From Pseudomonas sp. DTU12.3 (GTDB taxonomy: Bacteria; Pseudomonadota; Gammaproteobacteria; Pseudomonadales; Pseudomonadaceae), in assembly GCF_004124275.1 (NCBI RefSeq), contig NZ_CP027218.1:4281501-4345500 (forward strand): 64,000 nt of DNA, in the 5' to 3' direction. Positions 25,583-33,540 of the stretch are shown piece after piece. The notes below the pieces were generated by a model. The model was not told the DNA's origin. It was given only the letters and a program-made list of their open reading frames with translations, and did not search any database. A program made the translations under genes and the position numbers. Position 1 is the first letter of the stretch. Every line of letters starts with the position of its first letter.

Positions 25583-26671
25583 ATGAAATCTGCTTTTAAC
25601 ACTTTGGTTCCGGGCGCTTTGGCCCTTCTCCTGCTCCTGCCCACCGCCCTTCAGGCAAAAGAAGTCGAAACCCAGGCCAAACTCGCCAACGTCGTGGTCC
25701 TTGCCACTGGCGGCACCATTGCCGGTGCCGGCGCGAGCGCTGCCAACAGCGCCACCTACCAGGCTGCCAAAGTTGGCATCGAGCAATTGATTGCCGGTAT
25801 TCCCGAGCTGAACAAACTGGCCAATGTGCGCGGCGAACAGGTCATGCAGATTGCTTCGGAAAGCATCACCAATGACAACCTGCTGCAACTGGGTCGCCGT
25901 GTCGCCGAACTGGCTGACAGCAAAGACGTCGACGGCATCGTGATCACCCACGGCACCGACACTCTGGAAGAGACCGCCTACTTCCTCAATCTGGTCGAGA
26001 AGACCGACAAGCCGATCATCGTCGTTGGCTCGATGCGTCCGGGCACTGCCATGTCGGCAGATGGCATGCTCAACCTGTACAACGCCGTCGCTGTCGCCAG
26101 CAGCAAAGACGCTCGCGGCAAAGGCGTACTGGTGACCATGAACGATGAAATCCAGTCTGGTCGCGACGTCAGCAAAATGATCAACATCAAGACCGAGGCA
26201 TTCAAAAGCGCCTGGGGTCCATTGGGTATGGTGGTCGAAGGCAAATCCTACTGGTTCCGCTTGCCAGCCAAGCGCCACACCATGGATTCCGAATTCGACA
26301 TCAAGAACATCAAGAGCCTGCCTGACGTAGAAATCGCCTATTCCTACGGCAACGTAAGCGATACCGCCTACAAAGCACTGGCCCAATCCGGCGCCAAAGC
26401 GATTATCCACGCCGGTACTGGCAACGGTTCGGTGTCCTCCCGCGTGGTGCCAACCCTGCAAGCCCTGCGCAAGGATGGCGTACAGATCATTCGTTCGTCC
26501 CACGTCAACGCTGGCGGTTTTGTCCTGCGTAACGCCGAACAGCCTGATGACAAGTACGACTGGGTCGTCGCGCACGACCTGAACCCGCAAAAAGCGCGCA
26601 TCCTGGCGATGGTCGCGCTGACCAAAACCAACGACAGCAAAGAGCTGCAACGGATGTTCTGGGAATACTGA
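25583..26671 (+). CDS. ansB: Type II (periplasmic) glutaminase-asparaginase
   Basis: The product is 362 residues with a signal peptide (to about residue 24, A-L-Q-A). The first catalytic Thr is in L-A-T-G-G-T-I-A-G-A-G and the second in I-T-H-G-T-D-T-L-E-E-T; an S-M-R-P-G segment follows. It hydrolyses Asn and Gln to the acids plus ammonia in the periplasm. AGAGAGAA precedes the ATG. An ANR-like box upstream suggests oxygen-responsive expression. Possible but T-poor hairpins follow the stop. Confidence 0.94.
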   Translation: MKSAFNTLVPGALALLLLLPTALQAKEVETQAKLANVVVLATGGTIAGAGASAANSATYQAAKVGIEQLIAGIPELNKLANVRGEQVMQIASESITNDNLLQLGRRVAELADSKDVDGIVITHGTDTLEETAYFLNLVEKTDKPIIVVGSMRPGTAMSADGMLNLYNAVAVASSKDARGKGVLVTMNDEIQSGRDVSKMINIKTEAFKSAWGPLGMVVEGKSYWFRLPAKRHTMDSEFDIKNIKSLPDVEIAYSYGNVSDTAYKALAQSGAKAIIHAGTGNGSVSSRVVPTLQALRKDGVQIIRSSHVNAGGFVLRNAEQPDDKYDWVVAHDLNPQKARILAMVALTKTNDSKELQRMFWEY

Positions 26672-26899
26672 TTGACCTTCGCCCGGTCGATTCTCGATCG
26701 GGCACTCGGTTCACCACTCGCCTGCCTGGCGGGTGGTGCGTTGCTTACAACCCTTCTGCATTTTTCCTACAAAAAATTCGACACGACCTACACCAAATTA
26801 AGAAAACCGCTGTCAGAGGATTTTCTTGAATTTTAAGCAGTTGCGAAAATGCTTACAGTTAAATACTGTATGCACGTACAGCTTAATAAGGATAACCTC

Positions 26900-27139
26900 G
26901 TGGCCACCTCTCCTGATGCTCCTGACGCTTACGAACGCATGGGTATGCGCGTTCAGAAAATCATCAACTCCCCCACCGCACAAAAAGCCAAAGCCGCGCT
27001 GATCTTCCGTTTGCCGGATGAGCCGATGGATGAGTGGGAGCGCCTGCTCGAGGAAATCGACGAGAACGACAACGTCACCCTCGCCTACCGAGACGATGGC
27101 GGCGTGCAGATTTTTTGGGTTGTGCCGAAGGAAGATTGA
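26900..27139 (+). CDS. DUF1654 family protein
   Basis: The product is 79 residues if started at the GTG at 26900, which has AAGGATAA upstream; an ATG at 26849 would add 17 poorly supported residues. The sequence Y-E-R-M-G-M-R-V-Q-K-I-I-N-S-P-T-A-Q-K-A and E-W-E-R-L-L-E-E-I-D-E-N-D-N-V is the DUF1654 pattern. Soluble, acidic, function unknown. The stop is 4 bases before endA, so the two are probably cotranscribed and coupled. Confidence 0.82.
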   Translation: MATSPDAPDAYERMGMRVQKIINSPTAQKAKAALIFRLPDEPMDEWERLLEEIDENDNVTLAYRDDGGVQIFWVVPKED

Positions 27140-27143
27140 TTCA

Positions 27144-27833
27144 ATGAGTGTCCGCTGTTTCGCTTTGCTGTTGTTGTTCGTCGCCATGGGGGCCCAGGCC
27201 GGCGCACCCCGCACATTCACCGAAGCCAAAAAGGTCGCCTGGAAGCTGTATGCGCCGCAGTCCACCGAGTTCTACTGCGGATGCAAATACACCGGCAACA
27301 AGGTCGATTTGAAAGCTTGCGGTTACGTACCGCGCAAAAACGCCAAACGCGCTTCGCGCATCGAGTGGGAGCACATCGTGCCGGCCTGGCAGTTTGGCCA
27401 TCAGCGCCAATGCTGGCAGGACGGCGGACGCAAGAACTGCACACGCTATGACCCGTCCTACCAGAAAGCCGAGGCCGACCTGCACAACCTGGTGCCAAGC
27501 ATCGGCGAGGTCAATGGTGACCGCAGCAACTTCAGTTACGGCTGGCTACCGGTGCAATCCGGCCAGTACGGTTCGTGCCTGACCCAGGTCGACTTCAAGG
27601 CGAAGAAGGTCATGCCCCGCCCGTCGATTCGCGGCATGATCGCCCGTACTTACTTCTACATGAGCAAGCAATATGGCTTGCGCCTGTCGAAACAGGATCG
27701 GCAATTGTACGAGGCGTGGGACAAGACCTACCCCGTGCAAGACTGGGAACGCCAGCGCAATCAGAGCGTGGCGTGTGTGATGGGACGCGGCAATGAGTTT
27801 GTCGGGCCAGTCAATCTGAAAGCCTGCGGTTAA
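27144..27833 (+). CDS. endA: Secreted endonuclease I
   Basis: The product is 229 residues with a signal peptide ending A-Q-A near residue 18. The EndA/NucM nuclease core is clear: E-W-E-H-I-V-P-A-W with the catalytic His, then N-L-V-P-S-I-G-E-V-N-x-x-R-S-N with the metal-binding Asn, and Cys pairs typical of the periplasmic enzyme. It cleaves double-stranded DNA in the periplasm or outside. Its start is 4 bases after a DUF1654 gene. Confidence 0.93.
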   Translation: MSVRCFALLLLFVAMGAQAGAPRTFTEAKKVAWKLYAPQSTEFYCGCKYTGNKVDLKACGYVPRKNAKRASRIEWEHIVPAWQFGHQRQCWQDGGRKNCTRYDPSYQKAEADLHNLVPSIGEVNGDRSNFSYGWLPVQSGQYGSCLTQVDFKAKKVMPRPSIRGMIARTYFYMSKQYGLRLSKQDRQLYEAWDKTYPVQDWERQRNQSVACVMGRGNEFVGPVNLKACG

Positions 27834-27847
27834 TCGGCCACACAATA

Positions 27848-27886
27848 CAAAAAGGGCCTCGAACGTTATGTTCGAGGCCCTTTTTC
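27848..27886. terminator. Bidirectional terminator between endA and the SIP gene
   Basis: The 12-bp stem AGGGCCTCGAAC/GTTCGAGGCCCT is flanked by A and T runs and lies between convergent genes. Confidence 0.9.
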
Positions 27887-27890
27887 ATGC

Positions 27891-28802
27891 CTAGCTGCCA
27901 GACTTGTTGTAGCGCCAGTAACCCATCAGGTTGAGCGCTTCGCGTGGGATGTCGCACTCCTTGATCAGGTATTTGCGCAAACTCATGACCGCCGCACTCT
28001 CTCCTGCAATCCAGCCATAGAAACCAGCTGGTGCGGTGTCGGCGACTTCCCAGAGAATGTCTTTATCGATATCGACGTCCGCCAGCTCCACGGCCTGCCC
28101 CTCTGAAGATTTATGCACGGGCAAGATCGCTTGCCGCACGGCATCGACCATCAGTGCACCGGCGACCTCAGCATTGGCCTCATCACGGATCAACCATTGC
28201 ACCGACAACCCAGGCCAGTCAGGCACGGCGAGCATGTCTTGCGCACTGTCGACTTCGAAGAAAGCCTGGGTTTGTGGTGGCTCGGCGAGGACCGCCAGTT
28301 CGTCGAGAATGCCCATCGCCGCCGGCAACGCCGTGGAATCGGCGACGAGTAGCAATTGCTTTAGCGCTTGCGGAGGTTTCCACTCGAACCCGCCGGTTTC
28401 CTGCGCTGAAAAACGCATGTCAGGGGCAAGAATCTGCATCGAATCGCCTGGTTGCGCGCGCAGGGCCCAACGCGATGCCGGACCGGTTTCACCGTGCAGA
28501 ACGAAATCGATATCCACTTCGCCCTGTTCGGCGCGCAGGTGGCGAATGGTGTAGGTGCGCATCGCGGGGCGTCGATCGACCAGCATCGACTTGAAGCGCG
28601 CGTACCAACCTTCGTCCTGGGCAAGCTTTGAGTGCGAACCGTCAGCAGCAGGGAAAAACAGCTTTACCCGTTGATCCGGCGCCCACGTGGCCATTTCGGT
28701 AACGGGCGGGCCCGCCAGAGTGAGGCGCATCATGTGCGGACTCAATCGGGTTTTGCGCTGCAAGGTGACATCGAACAATTTGTAAGGATTGGCGGAGGCC
28801 AT
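27891..28802 (-). CDS. Siderophore-interacting protein (FAD-binding ferric reductase)
   Basis: The product is 303 residues. The N-terminal FAD-binding domain has the family motif R-T-Y-T-I-R near residue 82 and a G-P-A-S-R-W flavin loop. The C-terminal SIP domain contains A-D-S-T-A-L-P-A and ends with G-Y-W-R. ViuB-type enzymes reduce ferric siderophores in the cytoplasm. GGAGCTCCCC lies before the ATG. No siderophore genes are nearby, so the partner siderophore is unknown. Confidence 0.9.
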   Translation of the reverse strand: MASANPYKLFDVTLQRKTRLSPHMMRLTLAGPPVTEMATWAPDQRVKLFFPAADGSHSKLAQDEGWYARFKSMLVDRRPAMRTYTIRHLRAEQGEVDIDFVLHGETGPASRWALRAQPGDSMQILAPDMRFSAQETGGFEWKPPQALKQLLLVADSTALPAAMGILDELAVLAEPPQTQAFFEVDSAQDMLAVPDWPGLSVQWLIRDEANAEVAGALMVDAVRQAILPVHKSSEGQAVELADVDIDKDILWEVADTAPAGFYGWIAGESAAVMSLRKYLIKECDIPREALNLMGYWRYNKSGS

Positions 28803-28889
28803 GGGGAGCTCCTTCTGGAAATCTTCGGCGATTACAAAGGAACGAATCGCGCTTGATGACCTTTAGGCAGCTCCGCCGAATGGAGCGTG

Positions 28890-29258
28890 TTACGGGGTGA
28901 TTGGATGCTCGATGATGACCGATTCTACGTTCTGTTTTTTGGCTTTCACCAACGCCGCATCTACCTGCACCTTACGGGCTTCAGCTTCGGCCTGGGAATT
29001 GAACGGGCCAATCAGAATGCGCGTTTTGCCGCTGCTGTCCCTGACAACTGTTGGAACAAAAGCGTGTTCGATCAACCAGCCGCTCAGATCGCTGACGGCC
29101 TGAGGCGTTTCGCCACGAACTTCGAGATCCCACTGCGGAGCAGATGCCGCGGCAGGAGCTGTCGCGACCACCGTTTTCGGCTTTTGCTCGTCTAAACTCT
29201 TGCCTTCACCACACCCTGCCAGTGCCAGTGCCGCGACCAACCAGACCAATTTGCGCAC
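28890..29258 (-). CDS. SPOR-domain lipoprotein
   Basis: The product is 122 residues. A short signal peptide ends in lipobox L-A-G-C (residues 13-16). A Lys/Ala-rich linker precedes a C-terminal SPOR-like fold (W-D-L-E-V-R-G-E-T ... I-L-I-G-P-F-N-S-Q-A-E-A-E-A). SPOR domains bind denuded peptidoglycan, often at division sites. It is shorter than typical division SPOR proteins. It stands alone. Confidence 0.75.
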   Translation of the reverse strand: MRKLVWLVAALALAGCGEGKSLDEQKPKTVVATAPAAASAPQWDLEVRGETPQAVSDLSGWLIEHAFVPTVVRDSSGKTRILIGPFNSQAEAEARKVQVDAALVKAKKQNVESVIIEHPITP

Positions 29259-29508
29259 AACGTTTCCCTCGGAATTCTCAAAGCGGCGATCTTAACATTC
29301 ATAAATACTTCGCGAGCCCCGCAAAATGGGCACAAAACAACGAGATTGATGATTGCAGCCTCTGTATAGTTACGCCCTGGGAATTAATGCCGCATCTGCG
29401 CGTCAGAAAGAGGCACCCAAACCGTGAGACTTCGCACTAATCTATACGTACCACCGACCTCTGCACTGTCTGAATCAGGTGCCCTACAAAGCAATCAAGG
29501 AGAAGACC

Positions 29509-29703
29509 ATGCTGATACTCACCCGCAAAGTCGGTGAAAGCATAAACATTGGTGATGACATCACTATCACCATTCTGGGCGTAAGCGGCCAACAGGTTCG
29601 CATCGGTATCAACGCTCCGAAAAACGTTGCCGTGCACCGCGAGGAGATTTACCAGCGCATTCAGGCAGGCCTGACCGCCCCGGACAAGCCACAAACTCCC
29701 TGA
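29509..29703 (+). CDS. rsmE: RsmE, CsrA-family post-transcriptional regulator
   Basis: The product is 64 residues, starting M-L-I-L-T-R-K-V-G-E and ending T-A-P-D-K-P-Q-T-P, the RsmE form of P. fluorescens. The RNA-binding residues Leu4 and Arg44 are intact. Residue 39 is Asn where I expect Asp or Glu. The protein binds A-N-GGA motifs in leaders and represses secondary metabolism and exoenzyme genes under Gac/Rsm control. Its own ribosome site, AAGGAGA, lies about 6 bases before ATG and contains an AGGA that could allow autorepression. The 250-base upstream gap shows no other gene. Confidence 0.93.
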   Translation: MLILTRKVGESINIGDDITITILGVSGQQVRIGINAPKNVAVHREEIYQRIQAGLTAPDKPQTP

Positions 29704-29922
29704 GACGCATCGCAGTCAGTAGCCAGTTCGTTTGCCTGCACGCAATGACTGGCTAAAGATTCACGCGCCGTTTTGCCATCCGCTTCCCAAGCTCCTTGGG
29801 TACGGCGCCTGACACATGCCCCCGCCGCGTTACCCTCCCGCCCTTTCTGCTGATCGATACTACCGAGCATTCTCAAGGCTGGCTGTCGGACATTTCCGAT
29901 AGAGCACAGGGAATTCGCCTTC

Positions 29923-30378
29923 CTATCCGAACGTCACACCACGCGCCATGCCAGTGGCAGCAACCATCATCAGCACCAGCAGCAACGCCTCGACGTGACT
30001 GATGCGTGCGAACAGCTTTGCTCGCCCGGTATCGAGTACCGCCCCCCGCGCCTTGGCGATTCGCCATTTGATCAGCGCGACCATCGGCGCAAGCTCTATC
30101 AGCAGAATCAGCACGAACAGCGTCATCTTCAGATGAAACAGCGGCTGATGAAGATAATAGTCAGTGCCTTTTTCGTAACCGCCAAAGGCACGCATCCCAC
30201 CTGTGATCAACAAGATCAGCGCGCAAATCCCCCAGACATTATCAGCCAGCAGAACCCGCCCGGCCTCCCCGGTCCCGGCTGCCAGGCGACTGAACGCTGT
30301 CCCACGCGTCAGTACCGCCCAAAAACCCAAGGCAAATGCCAGCAGATGAACAGCTGCAAGAAACCAATGAACCAGCAT
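29923..30378 (-). CDS. DUF2214 family membrane protein
   Basis: The product is 151 residues from the ATG at 30378, with GAGGG upstream; the open frame continues upstream but reads as non-native. Four hydrophobic spans are visible (H-W-F-L-A-A-V-H-L-L near the start; a G-G-M-R-A-F-G-G-Y-E-K-G-x-x-Y-Y loop; F-V-L-I-L-L-I-E-L; a final A-L-L-L-V-L-M-M-V). The loop fits DUF2214. Inner membrane, function unknown. A promoter-terminator unit lies 140-240 bases upstream on the same strand. Confidence 0.82.
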   Translation of the reverse strand: MLVHWFLAAVHLLAFALGFWAVLTRGTAFSRLAAGTGEAGRVLLADNVWGICALILLITGGMRAFGGYEKGTDYYLHQPLFHLKMTLFVLILLIELAPMVALIKWRIAKARGAVLDTGRAKLFARISHVEALLLVLMMVAATGMARGVTFG

Positions 30379-30518
30379 CGATAAACCCTCATCGCAAAGA
30401 GTTGAAAATCGGCCAGTCAGTAGTAGTTGAAAAAACAAGGATTTGCCTGCGGGGGTGTCGCCAGGCATTCAGGAGAGATCGAAACGAGAAATTCGGCCGA
30501 TTGAGGCAAATCGCAGGC

Positions 30519-30587
30519 AAAAAAAATCCCAAGCAGCTGATGGAAGCTTGGGATTTAAAAATGCATAAACCGTGGTGGTGAACGCGG
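30519..30587 (-). ncRNA. Putative small RNA or attenuated leader, about 70 nt
   Basis: Downstream of a good sigma-70 promoter (see 30593-30621), minus-strand transcription would run about 70 nt and end in a strong terminator: stem AATCCCAAGC/GCTTGGGATT followed by eight T (about 30519-30556). It contains only a three-codon frame (ATG-CAT-TTT-TAA). It could be a free small RNA or an attenuator for the DUF2214 gene further down. No known Pseudomonas sRNA is recognised. Confidence 0.5.
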
Positions 30588-30592
30588 GGCGG

Positions 30593-30621
30593 ATCTTACT
30601 GAATCATCCTGCACGTAACAA
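30593..30621 (-). promoter_or_regulatory. Sigma-70 promoter of the putative small RNA
   Basis: On the minus strand TTGTTA (30621-30616) and TAAGAT (30598-30593) are separated by exactly 17 bases. Confidence 0.6.
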
Positions 30622-30632
30622 CTTATTTTTGA

Positions 30633-30646
30633 TAACCGGTCGGTTA
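30633..30646. promoter_or_regulatory. Operator-like inverted repeat TAACCG-GT-CGGTTA
   Basis: The 6-bp arms are perfect around a 2-base centre, 11 bases upstream of the -35 of the putative small RNA. The ACCGACCGGT core resembles many TetR-family operators. The rest of the 30379-31011 gap holds nothing else that I can name. Confidence 0.45.
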
Positions 30647-31011
30647 AAAATAATCGTAAGTCGTTAAATATCCGCACTATTTTAAAGGATGCTGGCGACA
30701 GACGGTCAAAAATCAACCCTCCAGACATTCCAGGAATTGTTGACCAATACTTCTGCTCCGGAGGATTATTCGAGCGCAAATTTACACGGACAGTAACAAT
30801 TGGAAAATTCTCGCCCATGGACAGGCAACTCTCTCCCCCTATTCGTCGTGAATGCCTGCGCATTCCATGCGCCACGCGCCCTCAGCCCGACTTCTCCCCC
30901 GGAACAGAAGACTTGATTGCGGAGGAAGGGTTAGCCATCTGCAGAAGCTTCAGTGGCGCCAAAAAATCAAACCGAACCGGATTGAGCCTTTTCCGTAAGC
31001 CGCGCGTTGCC

Positions 31012-31356
31012 ATGATTCATTTTGCCAACGTCTTGAGCATCTTTGGCTGCTTCAGTTTTTTTGCCTGTGCAGCCGAGTTACCTATTACACAGGGAATGCC
31101 ATTTCTGAGCGCACGAAAAGCGCTGCTCAAGCAGGGCTGGGAACCAAACTTGACGGATGAAATGGACCCCTACGGCTTAATGAAAACACTTAGAAATATG
31201 GGGGTCAGCGAAGTGCAGCGATGCACGGAAGGCGTTCAATACTGCGAGTTAAACTATAAAAGAAACAACGAATGCCTGGTCGTCAGCACAACAGGCGAAA
31301 AGGTCAAAGACATGAGAATCAACAATTGGGGCTTCAAATGCCGTGACACCGATTAA
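31012..31356 (+). CDS. Small secreted protein, first of a tandem paralogous pair
   Basis: The product is 114 residues from the ATG at 31012. A signal peptide (V-L-S-I-F-G-C-F-S-F-F-A-C-A-A) precedes a domain with P-I-T-Q-G-M-P-F-L-S-A-R-K-A-L-L, then R-C-T-E-G-V-Q-Y-C-E, N-E-C-L and a final W-G-F-K-C. The mature Cys are shared with the next gene, which suggests disulfides in the periplasm. The family is unnamed to me. The gene ends 12 bases before its paralogue. Confidence 0.7.
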   Translation: MIHFANVLSIFGCFSFFACAAELPITQGMPFLSARKALLKQGWEPNLTDEMDPYGLMKTLRNMGVSEVQRCTEGVQYCELNYKRNNECLVVSTTGEKVKDMRINNWGFKCRDTD

Positions 31357-31368
31357 GGGCGACTCACA

Positions 31369-31704
31369 GTGAGATTCGCCCCTTGTGCTTGCATGTTGTT
31401 TTATTTTTCCAGCGCCATTGCCTGCGCATCAGATCTTCCAATCAAGCAAGGCATGCCTTTCTTAGCGGCACGGAGCGTATTGCTCCAGCACGACTGGAAG
31501 CCAAGTGCGGCGAAAGAGATGCAGCCGGTCGGCACGGCACTGGAACTTGAAAACATTGGAATTGTAGAAATCGAGCGGTGCACCCAAGGAGTGCAGTACT
31601 GCGAATTCCATTACAAAAAAGACAACGAATGCCTGGGCATCACGACGACAGGAGAAGAGGTAGAAGACCTGATCATTGATGCCTGGGATTTTGAATGCCA
31701 ATAA
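31369..31704 (+). CDS. Small secreted protein, second of a tandem paralogous pair
   Basis: The product is 111 residues starting with GTG at 31369. It aligns with the previous gene throughout: P-I-K-Q-G-M-P-F-L-A-A-R, R-C-T-Q-G-V-Q-Y-C-E, N-E-C-L and W-D-F-E-C are shared, while the signal peptide and the middle (residues 45-60) differ. Roughly half the residues are identical by eye. This is a tandem duplication followed by divergence. Function unknown. Confidence 0.7.
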   Translation: MRFAPCACMLFYFSSAIACASDLPIKQGMPFLAARSVLLQHDWKPSAAKEMQPVGTALELENIGIVEIERCTQGVQYCEFHYKKDNECLGITTTGEEVEDLIIDAWDFECQ

Positions 31705-31784
31705 TCCTTCCAGACACAATCGCCCACACCGTCCAAGTGAACACACCCGAGACCTTTTGAGCGCTCCGCACAAATCGCAGACAA

Positions 31785-31817
31785 CAAAAAAGGGCCCACC
31801 TTTCGGTGAGCCCTTCT
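31785..31817. terminator. Terminator of tRNA-Val(GAC), possibly bidirectional
   Basis: AAGGGC-CACC...GGTG-GCCCTT hairpin followed on the minus strand by six T, 28 bases past the tRNA 3' end. It could also stop the plus-strand secreted protein genes. Confidence 0.8.
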
Positions 31818-31844
31818 AGACCGCCCAGCAGAGCGGATTTTGTT

Positions 31845-31921
31845 TGGTAGGCGCGATTGGACTCGAACCAACGACCCCCACCATGTCAAGGTGGTGCTCT
31901 AACCAACTGAGCTACGTGCCT
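31845..31921 (-). tRNA. tRNA-Val(GAC)
   Basis: The 77-nt cloverleaf has encoded CCA and anticodon loop UUGACAU in a CCACC/GGTGG stem, giving GAC. The acceptor stem AGGCACG/CGCGCCU has an A-C mismatch at the fifth pair; all other pairs are normal. Confidence 0.94.
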
Positions 31922-31934
31922 GCTGTGAGGCGGC

Positions 31935-31962
31935 ATTCTACGGAATTCCGGAGGGGTGTCAA
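31935..31962 (-). promoter_or_regulatory. Promoter of tRNA-Val(GAC)
   Basis: On the minus strand a consensus TTGACA and TAGAAT are separated by 16 bases, 13 bases before the mature tRNA 5' end. Confidence 0.8.
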
Positions 31963-32104
31963 CACCTTTTTTTCACCTAACCCTATGAATATGCAAAATA
32001 TTTAATTTCGGGTCGCTGAGGAAGATTTTCCGGTGGCTGGCGGAGGTTTTTCAACTCGGGTAGGATCGGCGCACTCGTAAAATATATTAAACAGAGGCTG
32101 CAGG

Positions 32105-33388
32105 ATGGCGAACACCCCTTACCCAGAGTCTTATTACGCTGCGTCGGCCAACGCCGTACCGCCCCGCCCTGCCTTGCAGGATGATGTGGAGACGGACGTC
32201 TGTGTGATCGGCGCCGGGTATACCGGTTTGTCGTCTGCCCTGTTTCTGCTGGAGAACGGTTTTCGGGTGACGGTACTGGAAGCGGCCAAGGTCGGTTTCG
32301 GCGCTTCCGGGCGTAATGGCGGGCAGATCGTTAACAGTTATAGCCGTGACATCGACGTGATCGAACGTTCCGTTGGGCCGAAGCAGGCGCAGTTGCTCGG
32401 GCAGATGGCTTTCGAGGGCGGTCGGATCATTCGCGAGCGGGTGGCCAAATACAATATCCAGTGCGATCTGAAAGATGGTGGCGTGTTTGCTGCCCTGACT
32501 GCCAAGCAAATGGGGCACCTGGAATCGCAGAAGAGTCTCTGGGAGCGCTTTGGTCATACGCAACTGGAACTGCTCGATCAGCGCCGCATTCGCGAAGTGG
32601 TCGGGTGCGATCAGTATGTCGGCGGCATGCTCGATATGAGCGGCGGCCATATACATCCGCTGAACCTGGCGCTGGGTGAAGCGGCTGCGGTTGAGTCCCT
32701 CGGCGGCACTATCTATGAGCAATCGCCTGCCGTGCGCATCGAGCGCGGCGCCAACCCGGTCGTGCATACGCCGCAAGGCAAGGTCAGGGCCAAGTTCATC
32801 ATTGTCGCCGGCAACGCTTACCTCGGTAATCTGGTGCCGGAACTGGCGGCCAAATCGATGCCGTGCGGCACGCAGGTGATCACTACCGAGCCGCTGGGTG
32901 ACGAGTTGGCGAAAGCGTTGCTGCCGCAGGATTATTGCGTCGAAGACTGCAACTACCTGCTCGACTATTACCGCCTGACGGGCGACAAGCGTCTGATCTT
33001 CGGCGGCGGTGTCGTCTACGGTGCGCGCGATCCGGCGAACATCGAGGCGATCATCCGCCCGAAAATGCTCAAGGCGTTCCCGCAGCTTAAAGACGTGAAG
33101 ATTGATTACGCCTGGACAGGAAATTTCCTGCTGACCTTGTCGCGCTTGCCGCAGGTTGGGCGCTTGGGCGACAACATTTATTACTCGCAGGGCTGCAGCG
33201 GCCATGGCGTGACGTACACGCATCTGGCAGGCAAGGTGTTGGCGGAGGCGTTGCGCGGTCAGGCCGAGCGTTTTGATGCGTTTGCCGATTTGCCGCATTA
33301 CCCGTTCCCGGGCGGGCAGATGTTGCGCACGCCGTTTGCGGCGTTGGGGGCCTGGTATTACGGGTTGCGGGACAAGTACGGTTTTTAA
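32105..33388 (+). CDS. FAD-dependent oxidoreductase, gamma-glutamylputrescine oxidase-like
   Basis: The product is 427 residues. The N-terminal Rossmann motif (V-C-V-I-G-A-G-Y-T-G-L-S-S-A) and A-S-G-R-N-G-G-Q-I are typical of the DAO family and of PuuB/PauB enzymes in particular, as is the C-terminal G-C-S-G-H-G-V-T. PuuB oxidises gamma-glutamylputrescine in polyamine breakdown; the substrate here is inferred from family only. No puu/pau partner genes are nearby. It has its own upstream gap after tRNA-Val. Confidence 0.85.
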   Translation: MANTPYPESYYAASANAVPPRPALQDDVETDVCVIGAGYTGLSSALFLLENGFRVTVLEAAKVGFGASGRNGGQIVNSYSRDIDVIERSVGPKQAQLLGQMAFEGGRIIRERVAKYNIQCDLKDGGVFAALTAKQMGHLESQKSLWERFGHTQLELLDQRRIREVVGCDQYVGGMLDMSGGHIHPLNLALGEAAAVESLGGTIYEQSPAVRIERGANPVVHTPQGKVRAKFIIVAGNAYLGNLVPELAAKSMPCGTQVITTEPLGDELAKALLPQDYCVEDCNYLLDYYRLTGDKRLIFGGGVVYGARDPANIEAIIRPKMLKAFPQLKDVKIDYAWTGNFLLTLSRLPQVGRLGDNIYYSQGCSGHGVTYTHLAGKVLAEALRGQAERFDAFADLPHYPFPGGQMLRTPFAALGAWYYGLRDKYGF

Positions 33389-33408
33389 ATTCGAGCTATA
33401 GAAACCAA

Positions 33409-33522
33409 TGTGGCGAGGGGATTTATCCCCGTTGGACTGCGTAGCAGTCCCCTTCTATACAAGAGGGGGCGCTTCGCACCCCAACGGGGCGGTGCGACGT
33501 TTCGCTAAATCCCCTCGCCACA
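33409..33522. repeat. Palindromic intergenic repeat, TGTGGCGAGGGGATTTA type
   Basis: The ends TGTGGCGAGGGGATTTA and TAAATCCCCTCGCCACA are related as inverted repeats (with a GC insertion difference inside), bounding 114 bases that contain a further inverted GACTGCG-CAGTCC element. It is non-coding, between convergent genes. I recognise it as a dispersed fluorescent-Pseudomonas repeat. Confidence 0.75.
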
Positions 33523-33540
33523 AATGCATTTACCACTTAA

